From assembly GCF_002086815.1 (NCBI RefSeq), contig NZ_MVID01000031.1, forward strand, positions 17,552 to 81,551: 64,000 nt of DNA. The letters run 5' to 3'. Under the pieces are notes generated by a model that was not told where the DNA came from, made no database searches, and saw only the letters and a list, made by a program, of their open reading frames with translations. A program made the translations under genes and the position numbers. Shown piece after piece: positions 8,075 to 16,643 of this stretch; positions within the stretch are counted from its first letter, which is position 1; every line of letters starts with the position of its first letter. The DNA comes from Mycolicibacterium parafortuitum (lineage in GTDB: Bacteria; Actinomycetota; Actinomycetes; Mycobacteriales; Mycobacteriaceae).

Positions 8075-9073
8075 GTGTCTGAGCGCGCCCCCGGGTTGCG
8101 GATCGGGATTCTGGGTGCGGCCAACATCGCTCCCCAGGCGCTCATCGACCCGGCCCGGGACAACGCCGACGTGGTGGTGGCGGCGATCGCCGCGCGGGAC
8201 GTGTCCCGCGCGGAAGCCTTCGCCGCCAAGCACGGCGTGGCACGGGTGCATCGCAGCTACGAAGCGCTGATCGCCGACCCGGACATCGATGCCGTCTACA
8301 ACCCGCTACCGAACGGTCTGCACGGCAGGTGGACTCGGCACGCGATCGCCGCGGGCAAGCATGTGCTGTGTGAGAAGCCGTTCGCGGCGAACGCTGACGA
8401 GGCACGTGAAGTCGCGGAACTGGCGGCGCGTTCGGGTCTGGTCGTCATGGAAGCGTTCCATCATCGCTACCACCCGTTGATGCTGCGGGCCGAGGAGATC
8501 GTCGCTTCGGGCGAACTCGGCACCCTGCGGCGGGTAGACGCGGCGTTCTGCTTTCCGCTACCGAAGTTCTCCGATATCCGCTACGACTTCGCACTTGCCG
8601 GTGGTGCCACCATGGACGCCGGTTGCTACGCGATACACATGTTGCGGACACTCGGTGGATCTACTCCCAAAGTCGTGGCTGCCCAGGCCAAACTGCGCGC
8701 CGCGGAGGTGGACCGCGCGATGACCGCCACGGTGCACTTCGCGGACGGTCATACAGGTTCGATGAGCTGTTCGATGTGGTCGGCCTCGCTGCTGCGGGTG
8801 AGCGCCACGGTGGCCGGCGACCGTGGGCAGCTTCGGGTGATCAATCCGGTGCTGCCGCACCTGTTTCACCGGCTCACCGTCCGGTCCGGCGAAGGTGTGC
8901 GGACCGAACGTTTCCCGCGGCGCACGTCGTATGCCTACCAACTCGACGCGTTCGTCGCCGCGGTCCTGCACGGCGAACCCGTCAAGACGACCCCGCAGGA
9001 CGCGATCGAGAACATGGCGGTGATCGACGACATCTACCGCGTCGCGGGTCTGTCGCCACGCCGGCCGACGTGA
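8075..9073 (+). CDS. Gfo/Idh/MocA-family NAD(P)-dependent oxidoreductase (copy 1)
   Basis: 332-residue oxidoreductase with an N-terminal Rossmann motif (IGILGAANIAP), the family signature EKPFA near residue 108, and the C-terminal alpha/beta domain containing GGATMDAGCYAIHM. In the EKP motif the lysine helps catalysis; the conserved His/Asp environment is broadly retained. The family reduces keto sugars or oxidises sugar hydroxyls, for example the 3-ketoreductases of deoxysugar pathways. Start is GTG 8075, 27 bases after the methyltransferase. It is paralogous to the protein at 9972-10970 over its whole length. A role in making an NDP-deoxysugar for the glycosyltransferases is likely, though simple sugar dehydrogenation cannot be excluded. 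Confidence 0.8.
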   Translation: MSERAPGLRIGILGAANIAPQALIDPARDNADVVVAAIAARDVSRAEAFAAKHGVARVHRSYEALIADPDIDAVYNPLPNGLHGRWTRHAIAAGKHVLCEKPFAANADEAREVAELAARSGLVVMEAFHHRYHPLMLRAEEIVASGELGTLRRVDAAFCFPLPKFSDIRYDFALAGGATMDAGCYAIHMLRTLGGSTPKVVAAQAKLRAAEVDRAMTATVHFADGHTGSMSCSMWSASLLRVSATVAGDRGQLRVINPVLPHLFHRLTVRSGEGVRTERFPRRTSYAYQLDAFVAAVLHGEPVKTTPQDAIENMAVIDDIYRVAGLSPRRPT

Positions 9074-9088
9074 ATGCAGGACGGCGCG

Positions 9089-9868
9089 TCAACGGACGGC
9101 GATCTGACTCGGGAGATCGGCATTCGTGAGCCAGCACCGCAGGGTGCGGCTGAACAGTTCCGGATACCGCAGCGGCCAGTCGTGGCGCATACCGGCGGCG
9201 ACGGCGTTGACTCCACGCGGCATCCTGCGGGCGAGTTCGCCCGCACTGCGATGAGCGGGCCAGGGTTCTCCGGCGCCGGTGATGAACAGCGCCGGCACCT
9301 CCGATGTTTCGAGACCGTCCGGCACCGTGAAGCCGGCTGATGCGGAGACGATCTGGGCGGCATCTTCACTGAGGGCCAACCGCATGTCCTCGCGGTAGTC
9401 TGCCGTCCTGTTCGCCGCGACCTCCAGGGGGCGGGCGTTCCACAAGTAGGAGACCAGCCGCCGGGACCAGGCCGTGCGGGCCAGCGCACCCACGAACCGC
9501 GCAGAGGGCTGCACCAATGGAAGAGTGTTGACGAAGGTCCCGCACAGCACCGCGCTGGCGAACAGCGCCGGCTCTCTGGCAAGTAGGTCGATCCCGACCT
9601 GCGCCCCGAGGGAGTATCCGACGAGGTGCACGCCTGCTGTGCCGAATCGGGACCGGATCGACGTCGCGACGGCCTCTGCGGCACGATCGATCCGGAACGG
9701 CCCCAGCGCAACGCTTTTCCCGAACTGTGGCAGGTCCGGGGCAACGCAACGGTATCCGGGCAATCTGGCGATCACCGGCTCCCAGGACCAACCGCTCACC
9801 CGTCCGCCGTGCAGAAAGACCACGGCGGGCGCCTGCAGCGGACCTGTGTCGCGGACGAACAGATCCAT
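9089..9868 (-). CDS. Alpha/beta hydrolase
   Basis: About 259 residues of alpha/beta hydrolase fold. The oxyanion motif FLHGG is near residue 18, the nucleophile elbow is GYSLGA (serine is the nucleophile), and MRHDWP near the C-terminus supplies the catalytic histidine. ATG 9868 is preferred because it begins just before the first strand; longer starts would run into the divergent gene at 9972. It lies between two paralogous Gfo/Idh genes, convergent with the first (15 bases) and divergent from the second. It may be an esterase or deacylase acting on the acylated lipid, or a thioesterase that rescues or releases the chain. This matters because neither the PKS nor the NRPS has a release domain. 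The function is inferred from context only. Confidence 0.72.
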   Translation of the reverse strand: MDLFVRDTGPLQAPAVVFLHGGRVSGWSWEPVIARLPGYRCVAPDLPQFGKSVALGPFRIDRAAEAVATSIRSRFGTAGVHLVGYSLGAQVGIDLLAREPALFASAVLCGTFVNTLPLVQPSARFVGALARTAWSRRLVSYLWNARPLEVAANRTADYREDMRLALSEDAAQIVSASAGFTVPDGLETSEVPALFITGAGEPWPAHRSAGELARRMPRGVNAVAAGMRHDWPLRYPELFSRTLRCWLTNADLPSQIAVR

Positions 9869-9958
9869 GTCGGCGATGGTACGTCCGCCACACGGAGAGT
9901 GTGATCTCCCTTGCACTTTGGCGTTGGCGAAGATCGGCCGACAGTGCCGGTGAACTGC

Positions 9959-9971
9959 TAGCGTCAGATCC
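9959..9971 (+). promoter_or_regulatory. Leaderless-type -10 box before oxidoreductase copy 2
   Basis: TAGCGT (9959-9964) matches TANNNT and ends 7 bases before ATG 9972, the spacing expected for a leaderless transcript; no Shine-Dalgarno is present. The overlapping GCGTCAG (9961-9967) is a one-mismatch version of the recurrent element. Confidence 0.4.
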
Positions 9972-10970
9972 ATGCCTGACAGCTTGGGGCCGGTGCGCAT
10001 CGGTGTTCTCGGCGCATCCAGCTACGCGCCGACCACAATGCTCAACCCGGCCAAGGACAACCCCGATGTTGTGGTCGCGGCGGTCGGAGCCCGGGACGAC
10101 GCGAGTGCCGAGGAATTCGCCGCCACGCACGGAATCGCCCGTGCCCACGGTAGCTACGAGGCGCTGATCGACGATCCCGAACTGGACGCGATCTATGTCC
10201 TGGTGCCCACCAGCATGCACGGGCGGTGGACGCGCGCGGCGCTGGACGCGGATAAGCATGTGCTGTGCGAGAAACCGTTCACCGCCAACGGCGATGAGGC
10301 CCGGGAAGTGGCCGAACTCGCCGCGACGTCGGACCGGGTGGTGATGGAGGCGATCCAGTTCCGCCACCACCCGTTGACGCTGCGGGTCGAAGAGATACTC
10401 GCATCAGGGGAGTTAGGCAGACTCGAACGCGTCGACATCACGCTGTGTGTGATGCTCCTGCCGTTCAGCGCCAACTGCTACAACTACTCGATGGCCGGCG
10501 GAGCGATGATGGATGCCGGCAGCTATGTGGCCAACATGGCCCGGACTTTCGGGGGTTCGACACCGAAAGTGGTCTCCGCCCAGGCGAAGTTGCGTGACCC
10601 CCGGGTGGACGCGGCGATGACCGCCGAAGTGCAGTACGCCGAAGGGCACACCGGCAGGCTCAAATGCGCGCTGTGGTCGTCGGACCTGTTCCGGGCGCGC
10701 GCCAAGATCATCGGTGAGCACGGCGAGATCAACGTGTTCAGCCCGGCCGCACCCCACCTTCTGCCCCGGCTCTCGATCCGATCGAACGGGCGCAAACGAG
10801 TGGAGCGGTTTCCACGGCGCGCGACCTACGCCTATCAGTTGGACGCGTTCGCATCCGCGGTGCTGCGTGGCGGACCGGTGCGGAATACGCCGCAGGAGGC
10901 GGTGGAGAACATGAGTTTGATCGACGACATCTATCGCGCGGCAGGGCTTCCCGTCCGCCAGCCCAGCTGA
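9972..10970 (+). CDS. Gfo/Idh/MocA-family NAD(P)-dependent oxidoreductase (copy 2)
   Basis: 332 residues, the same length as the paralog at 8075-9073 and similar throughout: IGVLGASSYAP Rossmann loop, CEKPFTANGDEAREVAEL, GGAMMDAGSYVANMARTFGG, and the ending ENMSLIDDIYRAAG. The two differ most in the substrate region (LPFSANCYNY here, PKFSDIRYDF in copy 1), which suggests duplication followed by a change of substrate. Probably an NDP-keto-sugar reductase or related sugar oxidoreductase. ATG 9972 appears leaderless. The gene ends 30 bases before the convergent GMC oxidoreductase. Confidence 0.8.
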   Translation: MPDSLGPVRIGVLGASSYAPTTMLNPAKDNPDVVVAAVGARDDASAEEFAATHGIARAHGSYEALIDDPELDAIYVLVPTSMHGRWTRAALDADKHVLCEKPFTANGDEAREVAELAATSDRVVMEAIQFRHHPLTLRVEEILASGELGRLERVDITLCVMLLPFSANCYNYSMAGGAMMDAGSYVANMARTFGGSTPKVVSAQAKLRDPRVDAAMTAEVQYAEGHTGRLKCALWSSDLFRARAKIIGEHGEINVFSPAAPHLLPRLSIRSNGRKRVERFPRRATYAYQLDAFASAVLRGGPVRNTPQEAVENMSLIDDIYRAAGLPVRQPS

Positions 10971-11000
10971 TCGCGGGCGCCCGAGTGCGCCGCGGCGCGA

Positions 11001-12641
11001 TCAGTTCGCGAAGTGGACGTCGTCGATGTGCGCAGCCACGCGCAACGCGTTGGCGGCAACGGTCAGGCTCGGGTTGAGGCCCGCGCTGGACGGGAAGAAC
11101 GACGTGTCGACGACGTAGAGGTTGTCGACCTCGTGCGCCCTGTTCTGCGCGTCGAGAACACTCGTGGCGGGATCGGTCCCGAACCGGCATGTCCCGCATA
11201 CGTGACCCAGATTGGCATTGTCTCTGCCGTTTCCCAGTCGACGGGTGCGAAACGGTGTGAGCATATCGGCGAACAGACGCATGAACGCCTTGTGGCGTTC
11301 GATCTCGCCCGCGTGCAGGCGGTACTGGATGCGCATCCGCTGGCGGCCGTCGGAACCGGGGTTCGGACTCGGCGTGACCCGATTGTCGAGATAGGGGAGG
11401 TCCTCCATCATCGCGGCCAGCACCAGCCCGCCGGTGAAGAACCGGTTGTACACCTGACGCACCAACGGCGATATCGCGCGTAGCGCCCGGCCCCGAGTGC
11501 CCGGCCGGTTGATCAGCCACTCCATCGGCGGTATCGCGCCGAATGACTGGACGGTGCCGTACTTCTGGCCGTCGAACAGATAGAAGTCGTTGAGCCCGAT
11601 CTCCTTGTTGGCGGCGGTGATGGCCGAGTCGGCGTGCGGCCAGATCTCTACGGGATCGAGCAGGTGCCGCATCAGATTGCGCCCCACGTAGTCCGAGCCG
11701 TTGGCCAGCCCGCGGGGCCAGTCACCCGAGCGGGAGTTGAGCAGCAGAGTCGGCGTGGCCAGCGCCCCGGCCGCAAGCACCACCAGCCCCGCCTTCAGGG
11801 TCAGGACCTCACCCCGGTGCTCGCAGATCACCGCCTGCACCCGCCGGTGATCGGCGTCCAGTCGCAGGACTCGGCACTCGCTCAACAGCGCGGCGCCGTG
11901 TTCGGTGACGGCGGGCAGTATGCAGTTGCCCGCGGCGTCGTTCTTGCATCCCCGGTCGCAGAGATAGGTCTGACACGTCGTGCAACCGTCTGTGTAGTCG
12001 CAGGCCATCGGAAGGTGGTACGGGTGCAGACCCCGATCCCGCAGATGGTCGACCAGGGGCTGGTTGTCGGCCGAAAACGGCGGTGCGGCAGGTAAACCCA
12101 CGGATGCGGCCTCAGGCCGGAGGGGATCGGGCTGACCGCGCACCCCGAGCAGTCTCTCGGCCTGCGCGTACCACGGCGCCATCGCTTGGTAATCGACCGG
12201 CCAGGCCTCGGGTACCGAAGAGTCGCCGGGGTCGGTGAAGTTCTGCCGCGGCGTGAAGTCCGACGCGAAGAAGCGCTCGCACACCATGCCGTAGAGCGCC
12301 GAGGATCCGCCGGTGCCGCTGCCGATGAACGGTGTGAAGCGCTTCGCGAAACGGCCGCTTATGTCCTCGATCTCGTCGGTGGTGCGCCCGGACCGGGCCA
12401 GCGCGTCGTAGTAGGCGGTGTGTGTCCGGGCGGCCTCGGGTTCCGCGAGCTCGGCGACGGCCCCCCGGATCGTTCCCGGTGTTCCGGGCAGAGTGGACCG
12501 CCCCTTCTCCACGAAGAGCACCTTGCGCCCCGACCGTGCCAGTCGATGTCCCAGCACGCCGCCGCCCATACCTGCGCCGATGACGATGACGTCCCACGAC
12601 ACGCGTTCTGCGAGATGAGCGTCCAGATCGCCCTCAGCCAA
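11001..12641 (-). CDS. GMC-family FAD oxidoreductase
   Basis: 546 residues. The FAD dinucleotide motif GAGMGGGVLG is near residues 22-31, followed by the ADP-binding acidic end (FVEKG); IGSGTGGSSALYG is the second FAD loop. The C-terminal stretch CRFGTDPATSVLD ... LYVVDTSFFPSSAGLNPSLT is characteristic of the glucose-methanol-choline family. A cysteine-rich insert (CTTCQTYLCDRGCKND) is found in the cholesterol-oxidase/alcohol-dehydrogenase-like branch. It oxidises alcohols to aldehydes or ketones. TTG 12641 is well supported by GGAGGAG upstream. It is divergent from a glycosyltransferase. The substrate may be a sugar, a fatty-chain hydroxyl or a sterol; cluster membership is by position only. 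Confidence 0.78.
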   Translation of the reverse strand: MAEGDLDAHLAERVSWDVIVIGAGMGGGVLGHRLARSGRKVLFVEKGRSTLPGTPGTIRGAVAELAEPEAARTHTAYYDALARSGRTTDEIEDISGRFAKRFTPFIGSGTGGSSALYGMVCERFFASDFTPRQNFTDPGDSSVPEAWPVDYQAMAPWYAQAERLLGVRGQPDPLRPEAASVGLPAAPPFSADNQPLVDHLRDRGLHPYHLPMACDYTDGCTTCQTYLCDRGCKNDAAGNCILPAVTEHGAALLSECRVLRLDADHRRVQAVICEHRGEVLTLKAGLVVLAAGALATPTLLLNSRSGDWPRGLANGSDYVGRNLMRHLLDPVEIWPHADSAITAANKEIGLNDFYLFDGQKYGTVQSFGAIPPMEWLINRPGTRGRALRAISPLVRQVYNRFFTGGLVLAAMMEDLPYLDNRVTPSPNPGSDGRQRMRIQYRLHAGEIERHKAFMRLFADMLTPFRTRRLGNGRDNANLGHVCGTCRFGTDPATSVLDAQNRAHEVDNLYVVDTSFFPSSAGLNPSLTVAANALRVAAHIDDVHFAN

Positions 12642-12733
12642 GTCGTGCTCCTCCGCGTGTCGGCCCGAAATGGTGTACCACCTGGGCGATTCGGGATCGT
12701 ATCAACGTTGCGGCGGGCACATCGCCGGAACGC

Positions 12734-12762
12734 TTACTCATGCGTCAAAATGAAGCGATAAT
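12734..12762 (+). promoter_or_regulatory. TTGACGC-N4-GTWA element and -10 box before the glycosyltransferase
   Basis: Read on the minus strand, 12734-12748 is TTGACGC-ATGA-GTAA, a full match to the recurrent cluster element. GATAAT (12757-12762) is a near-consensus -10 box for the gene starting at 12814. The site sits in the 172-base divergent gap to the GMC gene. Confidence 0.5.
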
Positions 12763-12813
12763 GGCCGGACTGTCCGTCGGGCACTGCGACGAACGAAAGG
12801 CCGGCAAGTCCAG

Positions 12814-14106
12814 ATGAACTCCCCGAAGAACCTTGTGCTGTCGAGCTACGGCGGTCGCGGGGACATCGAACCCGCGGTCGTCGTCGGCCGCGAACTCCTG
12901 CGTCGCGGCCACGATGTGCTGATCGCGGTCCCGCCCAACCTGGTGGGCTTCGCCGAGGCCGCGGGACTGCCGGCCGTCGGCTACGGCCTGGACTCGGGCC
13001 CCATCCTCGAACTGCAGCGCGAATACTTCACCTGTTACTCCCGGACGCCGTGGAAGCTCCGCGAGATCAGCCGGATGGCGCGCGAGACCGAACAGTTCGC
13101 GGCCGAATGCTGGGCCGAGATGACCAGCACGCTGCATCAGATATCCGCGGGCGCCGACCTGCTGCTCACCGGGTTGATCTTCGAGCAGCCCGCCGCCAAT
13201 GTCGCAGAAGCGCACGATATTCCGTTGGCGCTGCTGCAGTACTTCCCGTGCCGGCCACACGGCCAACTGCTGCCGTTCCTGCCTGCTCCGCTGAGCCGGC
13301 TGCTCATGGCGGGCAACGACTGGGCGGCGTGGCGGGGGACGCGCGGCGCCGAGGACGCGCAGCGCCGGGAGATCGGACTGGGCCCCGCGCGCGCGTCTGC
13401 GCCGCGGCGCATCGCGGACCGTGGTTCGCTGCAGATCCAGGCTTATGACGTGCTGTGTTTCCCCGGCCTGGAAGCCGAGTGGGACAAGTGGAATCGACAG
13501 CATCCTGCGAAGCGTCCGTTCGTCGGCGCGCTGGCGATGGCCTCGCCCACCGACGCCGACGACGACGTCGCCTCGTGGATCGCGGACGGAACGCCGCCGA
13601 TCTTCTTCGGATTCGGCAGCGTTCCGCTGGGCTCACCCGCCGACACGATCACGATGATCGCCGACGCGTGCCGGCAATTGGGGCACCGCGCCGTAGTGGG
13701 GGCCGGTGGAACCGATTTCGGCGCGTTACCGCAGTTCGACCACGTCAAGGTGGTGGGCCAGGTCAACTACGCGACGATCTTCCCGCTCTGCCGGGCGGTG
13801 GTGCACCACGGCGGCTCGGGCACGCTGGCCGCCTGCCTGCGTGCAGGTGTGCCCCAACTGGTCCTGTGGACGTTGCCGGATCAGCCGTTCTTCGCCGCAC
13901 AGTTGAAGCGCCTGAAGGTCGGGGCCGGCCGGAGATTCTCGACCACGACCCCGAGGACCCTGATGGCCGACCTGCGCCGGATCCTCGCCCCCGAGTATCT
14001 GGAGCGGGCTCGCGGGATCGCTGCGCGGATGACGACCCCTGCTCAGAGTGCGGCCGCGGCGGCCGATCACGTCGAGGACTTCGCGAAGCTGGCGAGCACT
14101 CTCTGA
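12814..14106 (+). CDS. GT1-family glycosyltransferase
   Basis: 430-residue GT-B glycosyltransferase of the same group as the one at 3147. N-terminal SSYGGRGDIEPAVVVG; NDP-sugar motif HHGGSGTLAACLRAG from residue 331, slightly divergent from the other copies (TLAAC for TTAAS). The C-terminal part LKRLKVGAGRRFSTTTPRTL is shared by all six paralogs. AAAGG precedes ATG 12814. It is a stand-alone unit: divergent from the GMC oxidoreductase and convergent with the CmcI-like methyltransferase 52 bases downstream. It should add one sugar to the lipopeptide; donor unknown. Confidence 0.85.
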   Translation: MNSPKNLVLSSYGGRGDIEPAVVVGRELLRRGHDVLIAVPPNLVGFAEAAGLPAVGYGLDSGPILELQREYFTCYSRTPWKLREISRMARETEQFAAECWAEMTSTLHQISAGADLLLTGLIFEQPAANVAEAHDIPLALLQYFPCRPHGQLLPFLPAPLSRLLMAGNDWAAWRGTRGAEDAQRREIGLGPARASAPRRIADRGSLQIQAYDVLCFPGLEAEWDKWNRQHPAKRPFVGALAMASPTDADDDVASWIADGTPPIFFGFGSVPLGSPADTITMIADACRQLGHRAVVGAGGTDFGALPQFDHVKVVGQVNYATIFPLCRAVVHHGGSGTLAACLRAGVPQLVLWTLPDQPFFAAQLKRLKVGAGRRFSTTTPRTLMADLRRILAPEYLERARGIAARMTTPAQSAAAAADHVEDFAKLASTL

Positions 14107-14158
14107 CGATCTCGGCTCCCGGGGACGTGCCCCGGGTTTGCCGAGCCGCACCGAGGGG

Positions 14159-14983
14159 TCAGTTCCGGATCATGAAACCGTTCGTTGCGAACGTGAATCC
14201 GAATTTGTCCTCACGTTCCGCGTCGTGGGTGTAATCGTCCGGGAACTCCTGTTCGTATGCCTTGATGGCCTCAAAAGGCCCTGGGCCCCACCCGGGCAGA
14301 ACGGGATGGCCGTTGACGCACGAATCTTCGACCAGGAGATAGTCACCCGGGGAAAGCAACGGACGCAGCAACTTCATCTCCGCCAGCACATGATCTTTCG
14401 AATGATCGCTGTCCAGAATGGCGAAAATGCGGCCCGGATATTCCTCTTTGAGTTGCTTGATCTGCTCGGCGATCGCCGGTTCGATCGATGACGACTCGAC
14501 GAACAGGATGTCGGGGTCGTTCTTGGCCGCGGGGTCGAGGCGCTGGTGGCTGATGTCCACCGAGAGCACCTTGAACGGTATCCCCACACGCTGCATGACA
14601 TGGGCGAAGAACAACGCCGATCCACCGCGGTTGGAACCGAATTCGATGATCAGCGAAGGCTTCAGGTCGACCAGGATTTCCTGGTAGTTCCACATGTCGG
14701 CGACCGACTTCCAGCATTCGATACCGAGCCAGGTCGTCTTGTTCCAGACGAAGGTGTTGTAGTACCACTTGTGGTACTCCTCGCCTTCGGTCCCTTTGGG
14801 TTGGTAGAGGAATATGGACACCGCGGAATTCGTCACACGGCGCAGTGATTTGAGCGTATTCACCGCGATACGCCCGAGGGCTTTCATGTCCATTTCGCCG
14901 GGCTTGTAGGCGGGTCCCTCACGCCTCAATGCCAGGTTCGTGCGACCGGGAGCCTGCTCTTCATTTTTCTGACGCCATTGCAC
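14159..14983 (-). CDS. CmcI / rhamnosyl O-methyltransferase family protein (copy 1)
   Basis: 274 residues of the RMNT_CmcI family, to which mycobacterial rhamnosyl O-methyltransferases such as Rv2959c belong. Visible motifs are LIIEFGSNRGGSALFFA (SAM loop), FKVLSVDIS, ILDSDHSKDHVLAEM and LLVEDSCVNGHPV; the acidic residues in the last two are the metal/SAM ligands of the family. The start is GTG 14983: the paralog at 21691-22524 begins at the equivalent place (SWQSEE versus QWRQKNEE), and TACTCT ends 6 bases upstream, which fits a leaderless start. A longer open frame reaching 15199 would cross a recurrent promoter element. It should O-methylate a deoxysugar of the glycolipid. Divergent from the UDP-sugar dehydrogenase. 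Confidence 0.82.
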   Translation of the reverse strand: MQWRQKNEEQAPGRTNLALRREGPAYKPGEMDMKALGRIAVNTLKSLRRVTNSAVSIFLYQPKGTEGEEYHKWYYNTFVWNKTTWLGIECWKSVADMWNYQEILVDLKPSLIIEFGSNRGGSALFFAHVMQRVGIPFKVLSVDISHQRLDPAAKNDPDILFVESSSIEPAIAEQIKQLKEEYPGRIFAILDSDHSKDHVLAEMKLLRPLLSPGDYLLVEDSCVNGHPVLPGWGPGPFEAIKAYEQEFPDDYTHDAEREDKFGFTFATNGFMIRN

Positions 14984-15125
14984 GGGCGCAGAGTAGCAGC
15001 ACGAGTCTGCGCCGGCGGCTGTCTGAGCGAACTCGATCGGACAAAAGGCACGCGGCGGCCCGGTCCGTTCCTCGGCGTGCGCACCGCGGGCCGGGATCTT
15101 CGCCAAAAATCTCATTCCGAGACCA

Positions 15126-15148
15126 TTGACGCATCCGTTAGTTAGACT
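15126..15148 (+). promoter_or_regulatory. TTGACGC-N4-GTTA element and -10 box in a divergent promoter
   Basis: TTGACGC-ATCC-GTTA (15126-15140) is an exact match to the recurrent element. TAGACT (15143-15148) is a -10 candidate for the rightward UDP-sugar dehydrogenase. The 245-base gap also has to serve the leftward CmcI-like gene at 14983. Confidence 0.5.
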
Positions 15149-15228
15149 GCCGCCGGTAGCCGAACCTCGCGGGAGGGGCTGAAGGGCACCGAACGGCACT
15201 GGAAGGCACCGGAAAGGCTTGGTACCGC

Positions 15229-16611
15229 ATGGCTAGGGGCGCGTTCGGACGCAGCGACGCCGAGATCGATCTGCTGGTGCGCGGCATGCGGTCGGGGATC
15301 GCCGTCGTCGGGTTCGGCTATATCGGCACCGTGATCGGTGCCGTGCTCGCCGACCGCGGTTGGCCGGTGACCGGGATCGATGTCCGGCAGAGCGTCGTCG
15401 ACGACATCAACATGGGCAGGACGGCGGTCGCCGAGCCCGGGCTCAGCGAGATGGTGGCCAACACCGTGCGGATCGGCCGGTTGCGCGCCACAACGGATTT
15501 CAGCGCGATCGCCGACAACGATTTCGTCATCGTGAACGTCGGCACCCCGCTGGGTCCCGACTACGAACCCATCGTCGACGACATCAAGGCGGCGGCACGC
15601 GCCCTCGGTGAGCACCTGCAGCCCGGCCACGTGGTGATCCTCAAGAGCACAGTGCCCCCGGACACCACCGAGACTCTCGTCCGTCCGATCCTCGAAGAAA
15701 CCTCAGGTCTGCGCGCCGGTGTCGACTTCGGGCTCGCGTTCTGCCCCGAACGGCTCGCCGAAGGCCAGGCGATCCACGAGCTGACCTCGATTCCGGTGGT
15801 CGTCGGTGCGGTGGACGAGTGCAGTGCCCGCGCCTGCGCGACGTTGTGGCGTCACGCCCTCGGGGTGGAATCCGTCATCGTCGAGGACCCGCGTACCGCC
15901 GAGATGGTCAAGCTCGCCGACAACGTCTGGGTCGATCTGAACGTCGCCCTGGCCAACGAACTCGCGAAGATCTGCGACAAGCTCGGGATGGACGCGCTGC
16001 AGGTCATCGACGCGGCCAACACGATGCCCAAGGGCGGCAGCCCGGTCAACATCCTGCGCCCGAGCATGGGGGTCGGCGGGTACTGCCTGACCAAGGATCC
16101 GTGGTTCGTCAACCACCTGGGACAGTCGCTCGGCCTGGACCTGTCGATCCCGCGCACCTCGCGGACCGTCAACGACACCATGCCCGGCTATACCTACAGC
16201 CTGCTCGAACAGCTTCTCGCCGACCAGGGCAAGACCGTGGCGCAGAGCAAGGTCGCGGTACTGGGAATCGCGTTCAAGAACAACACCGGCGACTGCCGGC
16301 TCACTCCGACGAAGTACATCGTCTCGCTGCTCGAGGAGTCGGACTGCGACCTGTCGATCCACGATCCGTGGGTGGCGGACGAGGAAGCGTTGTCGGTGAC
16401 CAGCATCCCGATGACCCCTGACATCGAGTCGACGGTCAAGGATGCCGACGCGCTGGTCGTCCTTGCCGGACACCGCGAGTTCCACCGTATTCCGCTGACG
16501 CGGCTCGCCGAGCTGACCTCACCGAAGTGTGTGTTCCTCGACGGCCGCAACAGCTTCGACCCAGCAGCGGTGCGCGCGGCCGGTTTCATCTACAAGGGGA
16601 TCGGCCGCTGA
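15229..16611 (+). CDS. UDP-glucose/UDP-HexNAc 6-dehydrogenase family protein
   Basis: 460-residue nucleotide-sugar 6-dehydrogenase. Rossmann motif AVVGFGYIGT near residue 24; LKSTVPPDTTE; FCPERLAEG; the catalytic cysteine is Cys286 in GVGGYCLTKDPW, where classical enzymes have GG-CIP-DP. FKNNTGDCRLTP is the conserved NDP-binding loop of the C-terminal domain. It oxidises the C6 alcohol of a UDP-hexose to a carboxylate in two NAD-dependent steps. ATG 15229 is used; the frame could also begin at the internal ATG that precedes SGIAVVGF. The next gene, 32 bases on, is an SDR resembling UDP-glucuronate decarboxylase, so the pair probably makes a uronic acid or pentose donor, which is unusual for GPL-type lipids. 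Confidence 0.85.
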   Translation: MARGAFGRSDAEIDLLVRGMRSGIAVVGFGYIGTVIGAVLADRGWPVTGIDVRQSVVDDINMGRTAVAEPGLSEMVANTVRIGRLRATTDFSAIADNDFVIVNVGTPLGPDYEPIVDDIKAAARALGEHLQPGHVVILKSTVPPDTTETLVRPILEETSGLRAGVDFGLAFCPERLAEGQAIHELTSIPVVVGAVDECSARACATLWRHALGVESVIVEDPRTAEMVKLADNVWVDLNVALANELAKICDKLGMDALQVIDAANTMPKGGSPVNILRPSMGVGGYCLTKDPWFVNHLGQSLGLDLSIPRTSRTVNDTMPGYTYSLLEQLLADQGKTVAQSKVAVLGIAFKNNTGDCRLTPTKYIVSLLEESDCDLSIHDPWVADEEALSVTSIPMTPDIESTVKDADALVVLAGHREFHRIPLTRLAELTSPKCVFLDGRNSFDPAAVRAAGFIYKGIGR

Positions 16612-16643
16612 CGCGGCACCCTCTGCGAACGGAAAGAGAAAGC

